Source of the DNA: Palsa-1248 sp963737835
Lineage (GTDB): Bacteria; Gemmatimonadota; Gemmatimonadetes; Gemmatimonadales; Gemmatimonadaceae
Direction: 5' to 3'
NCBI GenBank assembly: GCA_963737835.1
Contig: CAVTUH010000001.1
Location: 806,001-870,000 of the forward strand
Length of the DNA stretch: 64,000 nucleotides
Part shown: positions 52,944-62,607 of the stretch, in pieces
How positions within the stretch are numbered: the first letter of the stretch is position 1
Layout of the letters: each line of letters starts with the position of its first letter
Translations under genes and position numbers: made by a program
The notes under the pieces: generated by a model
What the model saw: only the letters and a program-made list of their open reading frames with translations
Database searches by the model: none
What the model was told of the DNA's origin: nothing

Positions 52944-55118
52944 CTAGATGAAGAGCGGTGCCAGCACGAGCGTGAGCGTGCTCAACAGCTTGATCAGGAC
53001 GTGCAGCGACGGACCGGCGGTGTCCTTGAATGGATCGCCGACCGTGTCGCCCACTACGCTCGCTTTGTGCGTCTCCGAGCGCTTGCCACCATACACGCCG
53101 GTCTCGATGTACTTCTTGGCGTTGTCCCAGGCACCGCCACCGGTGTTGAGAAAGATCGCCATCAGAATCCCCGTGATCGTCGCGACCATGAGGAACGCGG
53201 CGACCGCCTCGGCGCCGATCCCGAGATACCGGAACACGAGGCCCACGACGATGGGCATGCCGACCACCAGGGCGCCGGGCACAACCATCTCCTTCAAGGC
53301 ACCAATCGTCACGATGTCGACGCAGCGGCCGTAGTCCGGTGAGTCGGTGCCCTTCATGATACCGGGCTTCTCCTTGAACTGGCGGCGCACCTCATTGATC
53401 ACTGAGTAGGCCGCGCGGCCAACCGCCTTGATGGCGAGCGACGTGAACCAGAAGACCAGCATCGCGCCGAGCAGGCCGGCCACGAACAGCTCCGGCCGTG
53501 CGATGTTCACCTCGATGTGCTGGCCGGTGTAGTTGAACACCTCGTTGAGATAGGCCGAAAACAACAGGAACGCCGCGAGCGCAGCCGATCCAATTGCGTA
53601 CCCCTTGGTCAGCGCCTTGGTCGTATTGCCGACGGCATCGAGACGGTCGGTGATCGCGCGCACCGACTCCGGCTGTTGCGACATCTCGATAATGCCGCCC
53701 GCGTTGTCGGTGATCGGACCGAATGTGTCCATCGCGAGGACGTAGCCCGCCGTGCTCAGCATACCCATGGTGGCGATCGCGGTGCCGTACAGACCGCCGA
53801 TCAACTCGCCGTGAGACCCCGTGAGGCCACTCGCCCGACCGACGTAGTAGCTCACCACGATCGCGACGGCAATCGCAAGGACGGGGAGCACCGTCGCCTG
53901 CATGCCGACCGCCAGGCCGCTGATGATGTTGGTCGCGGGACCGGTTTGACTGGCCTGCGCAATCGACTTGACGGGAGCGTACGCGTACTCCGTGTAGTAC
54001 TGCGTGATGAGCAGGAATGCGATCGACATCAGCAAACCGATGACGCCGCAGATCAGGAAGTGCCACCACGCATCCGGCGCCGGCTGTGTCGGCGAGCCCA
54101 AGAGCCACCGGCTCGCAATCGCAAATCCGATGAGGCCAAGAACGGCAGTCAGATAGAATCCGCGATTCAATGCGCGCATCGGGTCGCCGTCTTCGCGGGT
54201 GCGGACGCTCAGGACCCCGATGATCGATGCGATGAGCCCGAATGCCCCGACGACAAGCGGAAACAGGATGCCGGGTACGCCGAAATAGCCGAAGAGCGAC
54301 ACCCCGAGAATCATCGCGCCGATGTTCTCGGCCGCCGTGGATTCGAACAGGTCTGCGCCACGACCGGCGCAATCCCCGACGTTATCGCCGACCAGGTCGG
54401 CGATAACCGCAGGATTCCGCGGATCATCCTCGGGGATGCCCGCCTCGACCTTCCCGACGAGATCGGCGCCCACGTCCGCCGCTTTGGTGTAGATGCCGCC
54501 GCCGAGCTGGGCGAAGAGTGCGACGAAGGACGCGCCGAAGCTGTACCCGACGATCAGGAAAGGAATCCGCGGGAGCCACTCACTCGAGCTCACCCCCGCG
54601 GGGGCGAAACCTGCGAGCAGGGCGAAGAGCCCGCCCACGCCGAGCAGCGACATCGCGACGACGAAAAGACCGGAAACCGCACCGCCACGAAGCGCTGTTT
54701 GCATCGCCCCGTTGAGCGAGGACATTGCCGCCGCCGCCACCCGGATATTCGCCCGGATCGACGTCCACATGCCAACGTATCCAGCGATGCCGGAGCTCAA
54801 GGCGCCCAGGATGAACGAAACGGCAAAGTACGCCGCAAGCGTCTTGGGGTCGCTCACCGGATCGGATGCGTTTCCACGACGGAAGAACGCGTAGGAGACG
54901 TAGATCAAGACGGCCACGACGATCGCCAAACCCGCGATCGTACGATACTGGCGCGCGAGAAACGCCTCGGCGCCCTGCTGGATGGCGTCGGAAATCCGCT
55001 GCATCTCGGGCTTGCCACGCTCGCGAGCGAGCACCCATCGCGCGAGCGACACCGCGACCAGGAGCGCGAAAACACTGAGGGCAATGATCAGAGCGAGCAG
55101 AGACTGCGAAGAAGGCAT
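52944..55118 (-). CDS. hppA: Membrane-bound proton-translocating pyrophosphatase
   Basis: This 724-residue, about 16-helix enzyme couples pyrophosphate hydrolysis to proton pumping. The substrate loop is DVGADLVGKVEAGIPEDDPR and DNVGDCAGRGADLFES; a second loop is GDTVGDPFKDTAGPS. In GNTTKALTKGYAIGSAAL, Lys stands where potassium-dependent enzymes have Ala, which predicts the potassium-independent type. Sodium pumping is therefore unlikely. It lies with two amino-acid permeases but is a housekeeping-type gene. Confidence 0.95.
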   Translation of the reverse strand: MPSSQSLLALIIALSVFALLVAVSLARWVLARERGKPEMQRISDAIQQGAEAFLARQYRTIAGLAIVVAVLIYVSYAFFRRGNASDPVSDPKTLAAYFAVSFILGALSSGIAGYVGMWTSIRANIRVAAAAMSSLNGAMQTALRGGAVSGLFVVAMSLLGVGGLFALLAGFAPAGVSSSEWLPRIPFLIVGYSFGASFVALFAQLGGGIYTKAADVGADLVGKVEAGIPEDDPRNPAVIADLVGDNVGDCAGRGADLFESTAAENIGAMILGVSLFGYFGVPGILFPLVVGAFGLIASIIGVLSVRTREDGDPMRALNRGFYLTAVLGLIGFAIASRWLLGSPTQPAPDAWWHFLICGVIGLLMSIAFLLITQYYTEYAYAPVKSIAQASQTGPATNIISGLAVGMQATVLPVLAIAVAIVVSYYVGRASGLTGSHGELIGGLYGTAIATMGMLSTAGYVLAMDTFGPITDNAGGIIEMSQQPESVRAITDRLDAVGNTTKALTKGYAIGSAALAAFLLFSAYLNEVFNYTGQHIEVNIARPELFVAGLLGAMLVFWFTSLAIKAVGRAAYSVINEVRRQFKEKPGIMKGTDSPDYGRCVDIVTIGALKEMVVPGALVVGMPIVVGLVFRYLGIGAEAVAAFLMVATITGILMAIFLNTGGGAWDNAKKYIETGVYGGKRSETHKASVVGDTVGDPFKDTAGPSLHVLIKLLSTLTLVLAPLFI

Positions 55119-55150
55119 ATGAGGTCAGAGGATCCGTGGAAAAGCGATGA

Positions 55151-56695
55151 CTACGGCGCGACGAGAGATGCCGCGTCGCCGTGATCGCGACTATGTGCAC
55201 GCCAAGCATAAAACACTGGGACGCCAATCAGAACTAGGACCAAGCCGGAAACCGACTGAGCCCGCGTCTTCTCGGCGATCAAAAGCACCGTCGCCACACT
55301 GGCCGCGAGCGCGATATACAGCGCAGGCAGGACCGGGTAGCCGACTGCTCGATAGGGACGCTCGGTGTTGGGCTCCGTGCGGCGGAGCACGAACAACCCG
55401 ATGGTCGTCAGCACGTAGAAAATCAGCACTGCGAAGATCACGTAGTTGAGTAGCTGGTTGTACGTCCCGCTGAGGCACAGAAGCGAGGTCCAGATGCCCT
55501 GAACGACGAGCCCGGCGCCAGGCACGCCGCGCGCGTTGAGGGAGCCGGCCTGCCGGAAGAACAGTCCGTCGCGCGCCATGGCGTACAACACGCGCGCGCC
55601 GGCGAGAACCAGGCCGTTGACGCAGCCCACGGACGAGATGATGATCGCGACCGCCATGACCGCCGCACCCGCTCCGCCAAGAATCGTTTCCACCGCGGCG
55701 GTGCCGACCCGATCCTCCGTCGCGTACTGGATGCCGCGGGCCAAGACCGCCGTGCCGTGGGGATCCCCATGAAACGGGAGCATGCAGAGGTAGGCGACGT
55801 TGGCCAGCACGTAGAGCAGTGTGACCCCACCGGTTCCGAAGACCAGCGCGAGCGGCAGGTTGCGCCGCGGGTTCTGCACCTCGGCCGCCGCGAACGTCAC
55901 GTTGTTCCAGGCGTCCGCCGAAAAGAGCGAGCCGACGAGGCCAGCCCCGAAGGCGAGGACAAAAGCTGGGGTCAATGCGCTGATCCCGACGAAGTGGCCC
56001 GCGCCAAAGTTCGCCGCGATGGCGTCCGCGTGTCTGCCGATCGTGAGTCCGAGAATGACCAGCAGAGCGAGCACGGCGGTCTTGATGGTCGTGATCGTGG
56101 TCTGGACCATCTTCCCTTCCCGAACCCCGCGCAAGTTGACCCACGTCAGGATCCACACCGTCGCGACCGCGACGACGCGCTGCGGGGAAAGCCCGAGCTG
56201 CATGGCGTCAGCCGGCGTGTGGCAGCCGAGGACTCCAAGACAAATGTCCGCATGCGGGAAGGCTGCGTACCGGTCGGCACCAATGGCCGGAATCAACACG
56301 CCCAGGAACTTGCCCACCGCCACGGCGACGGCCGCGATCGTGCCGGTCTGAATGACGAGAAACAACGTCCAGCCGTACAGGAACCCGGGCAGCGCCCCGA
56401 GCGACTCACGCAGGAACACGTACTGGCCGCCGGCGCGGGGAAACATCGCCGCGAGCTCCCCATATGCGAGTGCGCCGAGCACGGTGATGACGGCTGTGAG
56501 CAGCCACACGACCAGCAGCCAGAACGGAGATCCGACCGTGCGGCCAATGTCGGCCGACACGATGAAGATCCCTGAGCCGATCATCGAGCCGGCTACGAGC
56601 ATCGTCGCATCGGTCAGCGTCATCGCGCGCACGAACTCGTGGCGTTCAACGCTTTGCGGTGCTGCGGCGTCCGGCATGGCGGCGACGCTGTGCAT
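55151..56695 (-). CDS. APC-superfamily amino-acid permease, LAT-like
   Basis: This is a 514-residue protein with 12 or more helices. MLVAGSMIGSGIFIVSADIG is helix 1, and YGELAAMFPRAGGQYVFLRE and SADAWNNVTFAAAEVQNPRRN follow as in the LAT/YfnA-like group. It would exchange or import neutral amino acids. It is a separate type from the permease at 51326. The ATG start at 56695 follows a 181-base gap that holds no gene I can find. Confidence 0.9.
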   Translation of the reverse strand: MHSVAAMPDAAAPQSVERHEFVRAMTLTDATMLVAGSMIGSGIFIVSADIGRTVGSPFWLLVVWLLTAVITVLGALAYGELAAMFPRAGGQYVFLRESLGALPGFLYGWTLFLVIQTGTIAAVAVAVGKFLGVLIPAIGADRYAAFPHADICLGVLGCHTPADAMQLGLSPQRVVAVATVWILTWVNLRGVREGKMVQTTITTIKTAVLALLVILGLTIGRHADAIAANFGAGHFVGISALTPAFVLAFGAGLVGSLFSADAWNNVTFAAAEVQNPRRNLPLALVFGTGGVTLLYVLANVAYLCMLPFHGDPHGTAVLARGIQYATEDRVGTAAVETILGGAGAAVMAVAIIISSVGCVNGLVLAGARVLYAMARDGLFFRQAGSLNARGVPGAGLVVQGIWTSLLCLSGTYNQLLNYVIFAVLIFYVLTTIGLFVLRRTEPNTERPYRAVGYPVLPALYIALAASVATVLLIAEKTRAQSVSGLVLVLIGVPVFYAWRAHSRDHGDAASLVAP

Positions 56696-56876
56696 TGTGC
56701 CTCTCTGGCGGGTCGGGTCGAGACGCGCCTCTCGCGAAGGCGCACCTCGGCGGGTCCTGCGGCCATCTCGTGCGCCGGCGGGCGTGGGCCGCGCACATGG
56801 GGAGCCGCCAGAGCGCAGGAAACGTATGCGGCGCTAGAAGCCTTGGCTAGTGTGCAACTACTGCCAGTCAGGCGTC

Positions 56877-57653
56877 TTACGGCAACTCCACGACGTAGGC
56901 AACGGTGTCCGGGACCGAAACGCCATCGAGGGCCGCTGGCTGCCATCGCGACCGCGTCATTTGCTCGAACTCATCGCGCAGCTGCCGATTGAGCCCGCCG
57001 TTGTTGGTTTGGGTGAATGACACAAACTTCGCTTCGCCGGTCGAGGCCACGATGAAGATGGCGACGAGGTGCCGTGGCCGAGCGTCTTTCGGCGCATCCA
57101 GCCCCGCGACAATGGTCTCCGGCGGCACAGCTCGCAGCTTTCGCGCGGCCGGGTCGCCGCCCGTACCTGGACCTTTGCCGTTACCAACGCCTGGACCTGT
57201 GCCAGCACCGGTTCCTCCGCCGCTGCCCGGTCCCGCGCTCGGCGTACCAGTCCCGGCGGGGGCGCCGGTTGCTGCGCTCTCCGGCCCGGGCGGCGCTACG
57301 GGTACGGGCTGCGGTGGCACCGGTTGCGGAGGCGTGATGACGGGCGGCGGTTTCGGCTTGGGCGGCGGCCGCACGACCGGTCGCGTCGTTGGCGCGCGGG
57401 CAGGCATAGCGGGCCGCACGTATTGAACCCGCTCCGGCTGGGCGCCACCGCCCCCTCCGAGGACGAGGCCGTGCAGTCCCCACTGTCGTCGCTCGGCGAC
57501 GAGTTTCACCAATGCCACCGTCGGGATCAACAATGCGAAAAAGGCGAGGGCGTGGAGGACGATCGAAATGATCGGAGCCTGCCACCGCCCTCGCCTTTCT
57601 TCCGCAGTTGGAAACCCGACCGGCGGCCGGTAGCGTCTTCGGCTCGCCGGCAC
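56877..57653 (-). CDS. tonB: TonB-like energy transducer, copy 1
   Basis: This 258-residue protein has a single N-terminal membrane helix (ISIVLHALAFFALLIPTVALV). A Pro/Lys/Gly-rich periplasmic linker follows (RPPPKPKPPPVITPPQPVP, then Gly-rich about 125-165). The compact C-terminal domain ends with RWQPAALDGVSVPDTVAYVV. TonB transmits ExbBD motion to outer-membrane receptors such as the SusC protein at 26389. It is the last gene of the TonB-ExbB-ExbD-ExbD-TonB run. Confidence 0.85.
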   Translation of the reverse strand: MPASRRRYRPPVGFPTAEERRGRWQAPIISIVLHALAFFALLIPTVALVKLVAERRQWGLHGLVLGGGGGAQPERVQYVRPAMPARAPTTRPVVRPPPKPKPPPVITPPQPVPPQPVPVAPPGPESAATGAPAGTGTPSAGPGSGGGTGAGTGPGVGNGKGPGTGGDPAARKLRAVPPETIVAGLDAPKDARPRHLVAIFIVASTGEAKFVSFTQTNNGGLNRQLRDEFEQMTRSRWQPAALDGVSVPDTVAYVVELP

Positions 57654-57672
57654 TGTCGTTTCCAGCCGAGCG

Positions 57673-58119
57673 CTACTGCCCCGGAGCCGCGGCCGCCGGA
57701 GCTGCGCCCTCTGTCTCCTTCGGTGGAACGCCGATCACTTTCACGCCAGCGCCACGGGCGACGTCCATGGCCTGAATGACGTCCTGAAACTTCACGGCGG
57801 AATCACCCTTGATGAAGATGATCTTGTCTGGCCGTGGGTCGTACACTTCATGAAGCTTCGCCATCAACCCGTCCTTCGTAACGGGCTGCTTGTTGATATC
57901 CATCACGCCACCCGGATGGATCTCGAGCACGATCTGGTCGTTGTTCTTCGGCGGAGGCTCCTTCGTCGGCGTCGGGTCCGGCAGCTGAACGTCAATCGCC
58001 TTTCGCGACAACGGGATAATGATCATGAAGATGATCAACAGCACGAGCAGCACGTCGATCATCGGCGTCACGTTCGGTTCGTTCTGGAGGCTGCCGCGTT
58101 GGCCAGTCGACATTGCCAT
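57673..58119 (-). CDS. exbD: ExbD/TolR-type biopolymer transporter, copy 1
   Basis: This 148-residue protein has EPNVTPMIDVLLVLLIIFMI with the conserved membrane Asp that takes part in proton flow, then a periplasmic domain (IFIKGDSAVKFQDVIQAMDVA) and an Ala-rich tail. It forms the ExbB-ExbD motor. The gene is two bases from the second exbD, so the pair arose by duplication and probably makes a mixed or alternative ExbD dimer. Confidence 0.93.
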   Translation of the reverse strand: MAMSTGQRGSLQNEPNVTPMIDVLLVLLIIFMIIIPLSRKAIDVQLPDPTPTKEPPPKNNDQIVLEIHPGGVMDINKQPVTKDGLMAKLHEVYDPRPDKIIFIKGDSAVKFQDVIQAMDVARGAGVKVIGVPPKETEGAAPAAAAPGQ

Positions 58120-58121
58120 GG

Positions 58122-58595
58122 TTAGGACCCTCCCTTCGACGCTTTGATGTCCATCGGGTTGTCACCCGCGACGACGGACCGGGTCCCTGGCGTCTGCTCT
58201 GTGATCATGCCGGTGACACGCACCCCGTTGTGCGATGCGATATCGATCGCCGTCAGGATCTTGCCGTAGTCGAGGTTCTTGTCCGCCTTGAGGTACATGA
58301 TCTTGTCCTCAGTGCGGGTGGCATAGATCTGACTGAGCAGCGTCGGCAGATCTTCGTTCTTGATAGGCTTCTTATTCAGGTAGTACACCCCATTCACATC
58401 GATGCCCAACACCACGTCGGTGTTGTCCTCGGGGTGCGCCTTGAGATTCTGCCCGCTAGGCGGCTGTGCCTTGAACCCAGCGTTGAGTGCGGGCACGATG
58501 ATCATGAAGATGATCAGCAGCACGAGCATGACGTCGATCATCGGCGTCACATTCGGCTCGGCCTTCACGCCGCCGCCCGACATTTGAATGGCCAT
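58122..58595 (-). CDS. exbD: ExbD/TolR-type biopolymer transporter, copy 2
   Basis: This 157-residue protein has the membrane Asp motif EPNVTPMIDVMLVLLIIFM, followed by a periplasmic domain (IMYLKADKNLDYGKILTAIDIA). It differs from copy 1 mainly in the periplasmic part, so the two ExbD subunits may bind different TonB proteins; two TonB genes flank them. It lies 80 bases after ExbB. Confidence 0.93.
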   Translation of the reverse strand: MAIQMSGGGVKAEPNVTPMIDVMLVLLIIFMIIVPALNAGFKAQPPSGQNLKAHPEDNTDVVLGIDVNGVYYLNKKPIKNEDLPTLLSQIYATRTEDKIMYLKADKNLDYGKILTAIDIASHNGVRVTGMITEQTPGTRSVVAGDNPMDIKASKGGS

Positions 58596-58675
58596 CTGGT
58601 AGTCCCCTCGTCACGCGGTGGACACCCCGGCGAGCGATCGTCATACGACGTCGCACGCCGAGGTGCAGCGGTCGC

Positions 58676-59416
58676 TTACTGCGAGATCGGACCGGTGCCG
58701 CTGGTCGCGGCGGTGTTGAACTCGCGCGTGAACCGCGAACGACCGAATTCACCCGAGACGCCCTTGATGAGATAGTCGATCATCTCCTTCGAGGAGTACG
58801 TCATCTCGGCCGTGAGGTTGTCGATCTTCGTCGCGAAATAGTTGTACGCCCACACCGCCGGAATGGCCACGAGCAGACCGAAGGCGGTCGTGATCAACGC
58901 CTCAGCGACACCGGCCGAGATCGCGCCGATACCACCCGAGCCGGAAACGGCCATGCCTTGGAAGGCGTTGACGATACCCATCGTCGTGCCGAGCAGTCCG
59001 ACGAACGGCGCGGTGGCACCGACCGTCGCGAGCACGCCCAGACCGCGCTTGAGCAACACGATCTCCATCAGCATCTCACGCTCGACTGCGCGCTCGGCCG
59101 AGTTGATGTCAGCGACGGTGACGGAGCCATCCTGAATGAGCGGGCGGATCTCGCCGAGTGCGCCACCCAGCACGCGGGCGACGTGCGACTTCTTGTAGCC
59201 CTCGGCCAGCTTCACTGCCTCGCCGAGGTTGTCCTCTTCCAGAAACTGCGAGAACTCGGGCGCGAACTTGCGCGTCTGCTTCTGGGCCTGGAGCAGGTTC
59301 CACCATTTCTGGATCATGATCGTCAGCGAGAAGATCGACATGATCATGAGGACGGCGACGATACCCTTGGCGAACCAGCCCATCGAGGCGAAGAGATCGG
59401 TCAGCGAGACATTCAT
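58676..59416 (-). CDS. exbB: ExbB/MotA/TolQ-type proton channel
   Basis: This 246-residue protein has three membrane helices: near the N-terminus GIVAVLMIMSIFSLTIMIQKW, then LGVLATVGATAPFVGLLGTTMGIVNAF, and ALITTAFGLLVAIPAVWAYNYF. The long cytoplasmic loop between helices 1 and 2 is of family size. Thr and Gly in GLLGTTMGI are typical of the channel. ATG at 59416 is chosen because the earlier frame is poorly conserved. Confidence 0.93.
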   Translation of the reverse strand: MNVSLTDLFASMGWFAKGIVAVLMIMSIFSLTIMIQKWWNLLQAQKQTRKFAPEFSQFLEEDNLGEAVKLAEGYKKSHVARVLGGALGEIRPLIQDGSVTVADINSAERAVEREMLMEIVLLKRGLGVLATVGATAPFVGLLGTTMGIVNAFQGMAVSGSGGIGAISAGVAEALITTAFGLLVAIPAVWAYNYFATKIDNLTAEMTYSSKEMIDYLIKGVSGEFGRSRFTREFNTAATSGTGPISQ

Positions 59417-59519
59417 ATGTTGAGACCTCTGACGGTGACGGAAATCGTGCGGGGACGGAGAATGGCGTGCGGGCCGGACGCTGGCGCACGACCAGCGGCC
59501 CACCCATGGGAGTTGAGGG

Positions 59520-60209
59520 CTAGCTCTTCATGTTGAAGACGTACGGCTCTTCTACGAGCTCCTTCACGTGGCGCCCTCCGACCTCGGCCGGGTAGTAGCG
59601 CTTCTTCGGGAGCACCGCCTTGACGGCCTCGGTAAAGAGGTCGTTGTCCGACTTGATCACCTTGAAGGTGCTCATCTCGACGTGCCCGGACGTGTCGATG
59701 ACGAACTGGGCGATCACCTCACCCGCGATCCCGGCGGTCTGCAGCATGTCCGGGTAGCGCGGCGAGGGGCTGCCTGGGTACGGCGCGGCCTGCTTCTCGA
59801 CCTGGAAGTCGAAGTACGGCTGGTCCGTCTGAACGCCACCCGCCTTGCCGTTGGCCTGGCCGCCCTGCACGCCCTTTCCCGAAAAGTCGGCCTCGTCCGT
59901 GACCTTCTTCGTGAGGTCGACGCTCGGAATGACGTCGGGGATGTTGACTGGCGCCGCGAGCGTCTGGAAGCCCTTGGGAGGCGGCGGTGCCACGAGCTGT
60001 TCCTGCGGCTTCGGCTTGGGCGGTTCCGGAGCCTTCTTCACTTGCACGAAGTTGAGCTTCTCGACCTTCTCCTTCTGGTTCTTGATCCCGGCGTGGGCAG
60101 TGGCGTACACCGCGCCCGTGATGATCACCACGTGTGCGATGACACTGAACACCGTACCGCTGGTGCTCCTCTGCCTTGACGCCTTCGACTCCAACAGGGT
60201 GTTGAACAT
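59520..60209 (-). CDS. tonB: TonB-family energy transducer, copy 2
   Basis: This 229-residue protein has one N-terminal membrane helix (TVFSVIAHVVIITGAVYATA), a Lys/Pro segment (KKAPEPPKPKPQEQLVAPPP) and the TonB C-terminal domain, with YPDMLQTAGIAGEVIAQFVI and KRYYPAEVGGRHVKELVEEP. It heads the operon. The start is ATG at 60209, with GGGAG four bases upstream. Duplicated TonB genes flank ExbB-ExbD-ExbD here. Confidence 0.92.
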   Translation of the reverse strand: MFNTLLESKASRQRSTSGTVFSVIAHVVIITGAVYATAHAGIKNQKEKVEKLNFVQVKKAPEPPKPKPQEQLVAPPPPKGFQTLAAPVNIPDVIPSVDLTKKVTDEADFSGKGVQGGQANGKAGGVQTDQPYFDFQVEKQAAPYPGSPSPRYPDMLQTAGIAGEVIAQFVIDTSGHVEMSTFKVIKSDNDLFTEAVKAVLPKKRYYPAEVGGRHVKELVEEPYVFNMKS

Positions 60210-60301
60210 GGCACTCCCGAAATCCAGGTCGTCTACGCCAATGACTCCTGCACGACAGCACGACGGCCGATCCACGCATGTCGCGCACAATCGCCGTCGT
60301 G

Positions 60302-60360
60302 TCGAGAGAGAAATTATTGGCCGGTTATTTACCCGGAATTGCTGGAAGATTAAGAATTGC
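60302..60360 (-). promoter_or_regulatory. AT-rich probable promoter region of the TonB-ExbBD operon
   Basis: In a GC-rich window, 60302-60360 is clearly AT-rich (AAATTATTGG, GGTTATTTACC, AGATTAAGAATTGC on the plus strand). It lies directly after the histidine kinase stop and about 90 bases before the first TonB start. On the minus strand GGGTAAATAACC could hold a -10-like TAAAT. No convincing -35 is seen. The direct repeat GCAATTC occurs twice. Confidence 0.35.
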
Positions 60361-61899
60361 TTAAATCGACGCTGCTGCTGGGGGCGCCGCCGCAGGGGCG
60401 TCCGCGCCGGAGTTTGCCTCGGCTGCCGCAGTCGGAAGGTGCACGGTAAACATGCTGCCCCGTCCGAGGCGGGACGTCGCAACTATCGACCCACCATGGG
60501 CTTGGGCGATCCACTGACTGATCGCCAGGCCGAGCCCGAACCCGCCGCGCTCGGACGCGCGGGAGCGCGCCCGGTCCGCTCGCCAGAAGCGCTCGAAGAT
60601 GTGGGGCAGGTCGGCGGGCGCGATCCCGACGCCGGTATCGCGGACTGAAAATGTCACTCCATCCAGCCGGTGGCTCAGCGACAGCTCGACGCGCCCGCCG
60701 CGCGGCGTGTACTTGATCGCGTTCATGACGAGGTTCATGAAGAGCTGTCGCAGTCGCGTGGCATCGCCGAGCACCGTCGCGGGCTCGAGGACCAACAGCG
60801 ACACTGTGAGATCGGCGTCTTCGCCCAGGATGACGGCGGACTCGAAGACTTCGTGTATGAGCGGGTCGAGGGGCACAGGCTCACGAATCATGTCGTACCG
60901 GCCTTCGTCGGCCCGGGCCAGCGTGAGCAGCGAATCCACCAGGTCCGACATCCGACGCGTCTCCTGCAGTGCCTCCTCGAGCGCGACGAGTTGATCGGTC
61001 GAGTGCGATGGCGTCGTGAGCGCACGCTCGACGTCCGCACGCAGCACCGTGAGCGGCGTCTTGAGCTCGTGGCTCGCATCGGCGGTGAATCGCCGGAGTC
61101 CGCTGAAGGACGACTCGAGCCGCGCAATCATCTGGTTCAATGTCTCGCTCAACCGTCGCATTTCATCGCCGGCACCGTCGACCACCAGGCGGCGGTGCAG
61201 GCTGCGACCGTCGGTGATCGCTTCGACCTCGTTCATGATGACGTCGATGGGCCGGAACGCGCGGCCAGACACGGCGTAGGCGGCCCATAGCGACAGTGCG
61301 ATGACCACCGGCAGGAGCACGAGATCCATGGTCAGCACCGCTTGCGAGGCGGCTTCGCCCGGCGCCGCCTCGACGCCGGCGACGACGCGGCCGATACCCG
61401 TCTGCGTGATCGAGGGCACGCCAACCGCCAACACATACCGCCGGCCCGCCATCTGGAGCGGATGCAACGCCGAATCCAAAGGCAGTTTGACGGCGACTTG
61501 CGCGAGCGCCAACCGGGCGTCGGCATCGAGTTGTCGGACCGCGAAGGAGCTGTACAGCGTCCGCCCCGCCGCATCCAACAGCAGGACGTAATCCGGTACC
61601 CCTTCCAACAGGTTGCGCAGCTCGGGAACCACTTCGTAGGTCGGCGCCTGATACACCCCCGGCACTGTTGGACGCCGCGGTTCCGCCGGCTTGGTCAACA
61701 CGCTGCCGCTGCCGGCGGTCCGCAGGATCGCGTCGAGCGCGAGATCGGCATCGGCCCGCGCGCGCATGTCCAGTTGACGCGCGGCGCCTTCTCGATGATT
61801 CTCGTTCGCAATGTCGTAGACCAACCCACCCACGACGGCCACCGTTGCCACGAGGACCACCGCGTACGCCGTCGCTAACTGAGCGCGTATGCTGGCCAT
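60361..61899 (-). CDS. Sensor histidine kinase (OmpR-type partner)
   Basis: This is a 512-residue membrane kinase. Helix 1 is at about 10-30, with a periplasmic sensor to about 185 and helix 2 at about 190-210. A HAMP domain follows (AFRPIDVIMNEVEAITDG). The H-box is FTADASHELKTPLTVLRAD with His277. The N-box NLVMNAIKYTPRGG, G1 VRDTGVGIAP and G2 GGFGLGLAIS are intact. It should phosphorylate the divergent regulator at 61939. The signal is unknown. The C-terminal tail is Ala-rich. Its own stop abuts the TonB promoter region. Confidence 0.94.
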   Translation of the reverse strand: MASIRAQLATAYAVVLVATVAVVGGLVYDIANENHREGAARQLDMRARADADLALDAILRTAGSGSVLTKPAEPRRPTVPGVYQAPTYEVVPELRNLLEGVPDYVLLLDAAGRTLYSSFAVRQLDADARLALAQVAVKLPLDSALHPLQMAGRRYVLAVGVPSITQTGIGRVVAGVEAAPGEAASQAVLTMDLVLLPVVIALSLWAAYAVSGRAFRPIDVIMNEVEAITDGRSLHRRLVVDGAGDEMRRLSETLNQMIARLESSFSGLRRFTADASHELKTPLTVLRADVERALTTPSHSTDQLVALEEALQETRRMSDLVDSLLTLARADEGRYDMIREPVPLDPLIHEVFESAVILGEDADLTVSLLVLEPATVLGDATRLRQLFMNLVMNAIKYTPRGGRVELSLSHRLDGVTFSVRDTGVGIAPADLPHIFERFWRADRARSRASERGGFGLGLAISQWIAQAHGGSIVATSRLGRGSMFTVHLPTAAAEANSGADAPAAAPPAAASI

Positions 61900-61938
61900 A
61901 GGGGAAAGCTAGCGCGGGCCACTAGATTTGGACCATTC

Positions 61939-62607
61939 ATGAAAGTCCTCGTCATCGAAGACGATCCGACGGTCGGGCAATTCGTCAAGCGCGGCCTCGA
62001 AGAACAGCGCTGGGGCGTGGATCTCGTCGCCGACGGCGAAGAAGGCGAGCGGCTCGCCGCGTCCGACGCGTACGATCTGATCATCCTGGACATGCGATTG
62101 CCGGGGAAGCCCGGGCTGCAAGTGCTCCACACCCTGCGCGCCCGCGGCTTCGAGCGTCCGGTCCTGGTGCTCACGGCGCAGGACGCGGTCGATGCCAAAG
62201 TGCAGACGCTTCGCGCGGGCGCCAATGACTATGTGACGAAGCCATTTGCCTTCGAGGAGCTGCTCGCGCGCGTCGAGGCGCTGTCCCGCCGCCCGCGCGC
62301 TTTGGCCACGCCCCTGCTCCGAGTCGGGGATTTGAGCCTGCAGCAGGACACACGCGAGGTACGGCGCGGGGAAGAACTCATTGACCTCACGCCCAAGGAG
62401 TACTCGGTCCTCGAGTACCTAATGCGCCACCCTGGCAAGGTGATGAGCCGCACTCTGATCACGGAGTACGCGTGGGGCTATCACTTCGATCCCGGGACCA
62501 ACATCGTGGATGTGGTGATCAATCACCTGCGCAAGAAGGTGGATGCGGGGCATGAGAAGAAGCTGATTACGACGGTGCGAGGGGTTGGGTACGTCGTTAA
62601 GGCATAA
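61939..62607 (+). CDS. OmpR/PhoB-family response regulator
   Basis: This 222-residue protein has a receiver domain with Asp8/Asp9 (VIEDDP), phospho-acceptor Asp51 (LIILDMRLPG), Thr in VLTAQD and Lys in YVTKPF. The winged-helix domain has DLTPKEYSVLEYLMRHPGKV and DVVINHLRKKVD. It resembles CusR/TctD/PrrA-type regulators. It is divergent from its probable kinase with only 39 bases between starts. The last codons AAG-GCA-TAA form part of the hairpin at 62601. Confidence 0.94.
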   Translation: MKVLVIEDDPTVGQFVKRGLEEQRWGVDLVADGEEGERLAASDAYDLIILDMRLPGKPGLQVLHTLRARGFERPVLVLTAQDAVDAKVQTLRAGANDYVTKPFAFEELLARVEALSRRPRALATPLLRVGDLSLQQDTREVRRGEELIDLTPKEYSVLEYLMRHPGKVMSRTLITEYAWGYHFDPGTNIVDVVINHLRKKVDAGHEKKLITTVRGVGYVVKA

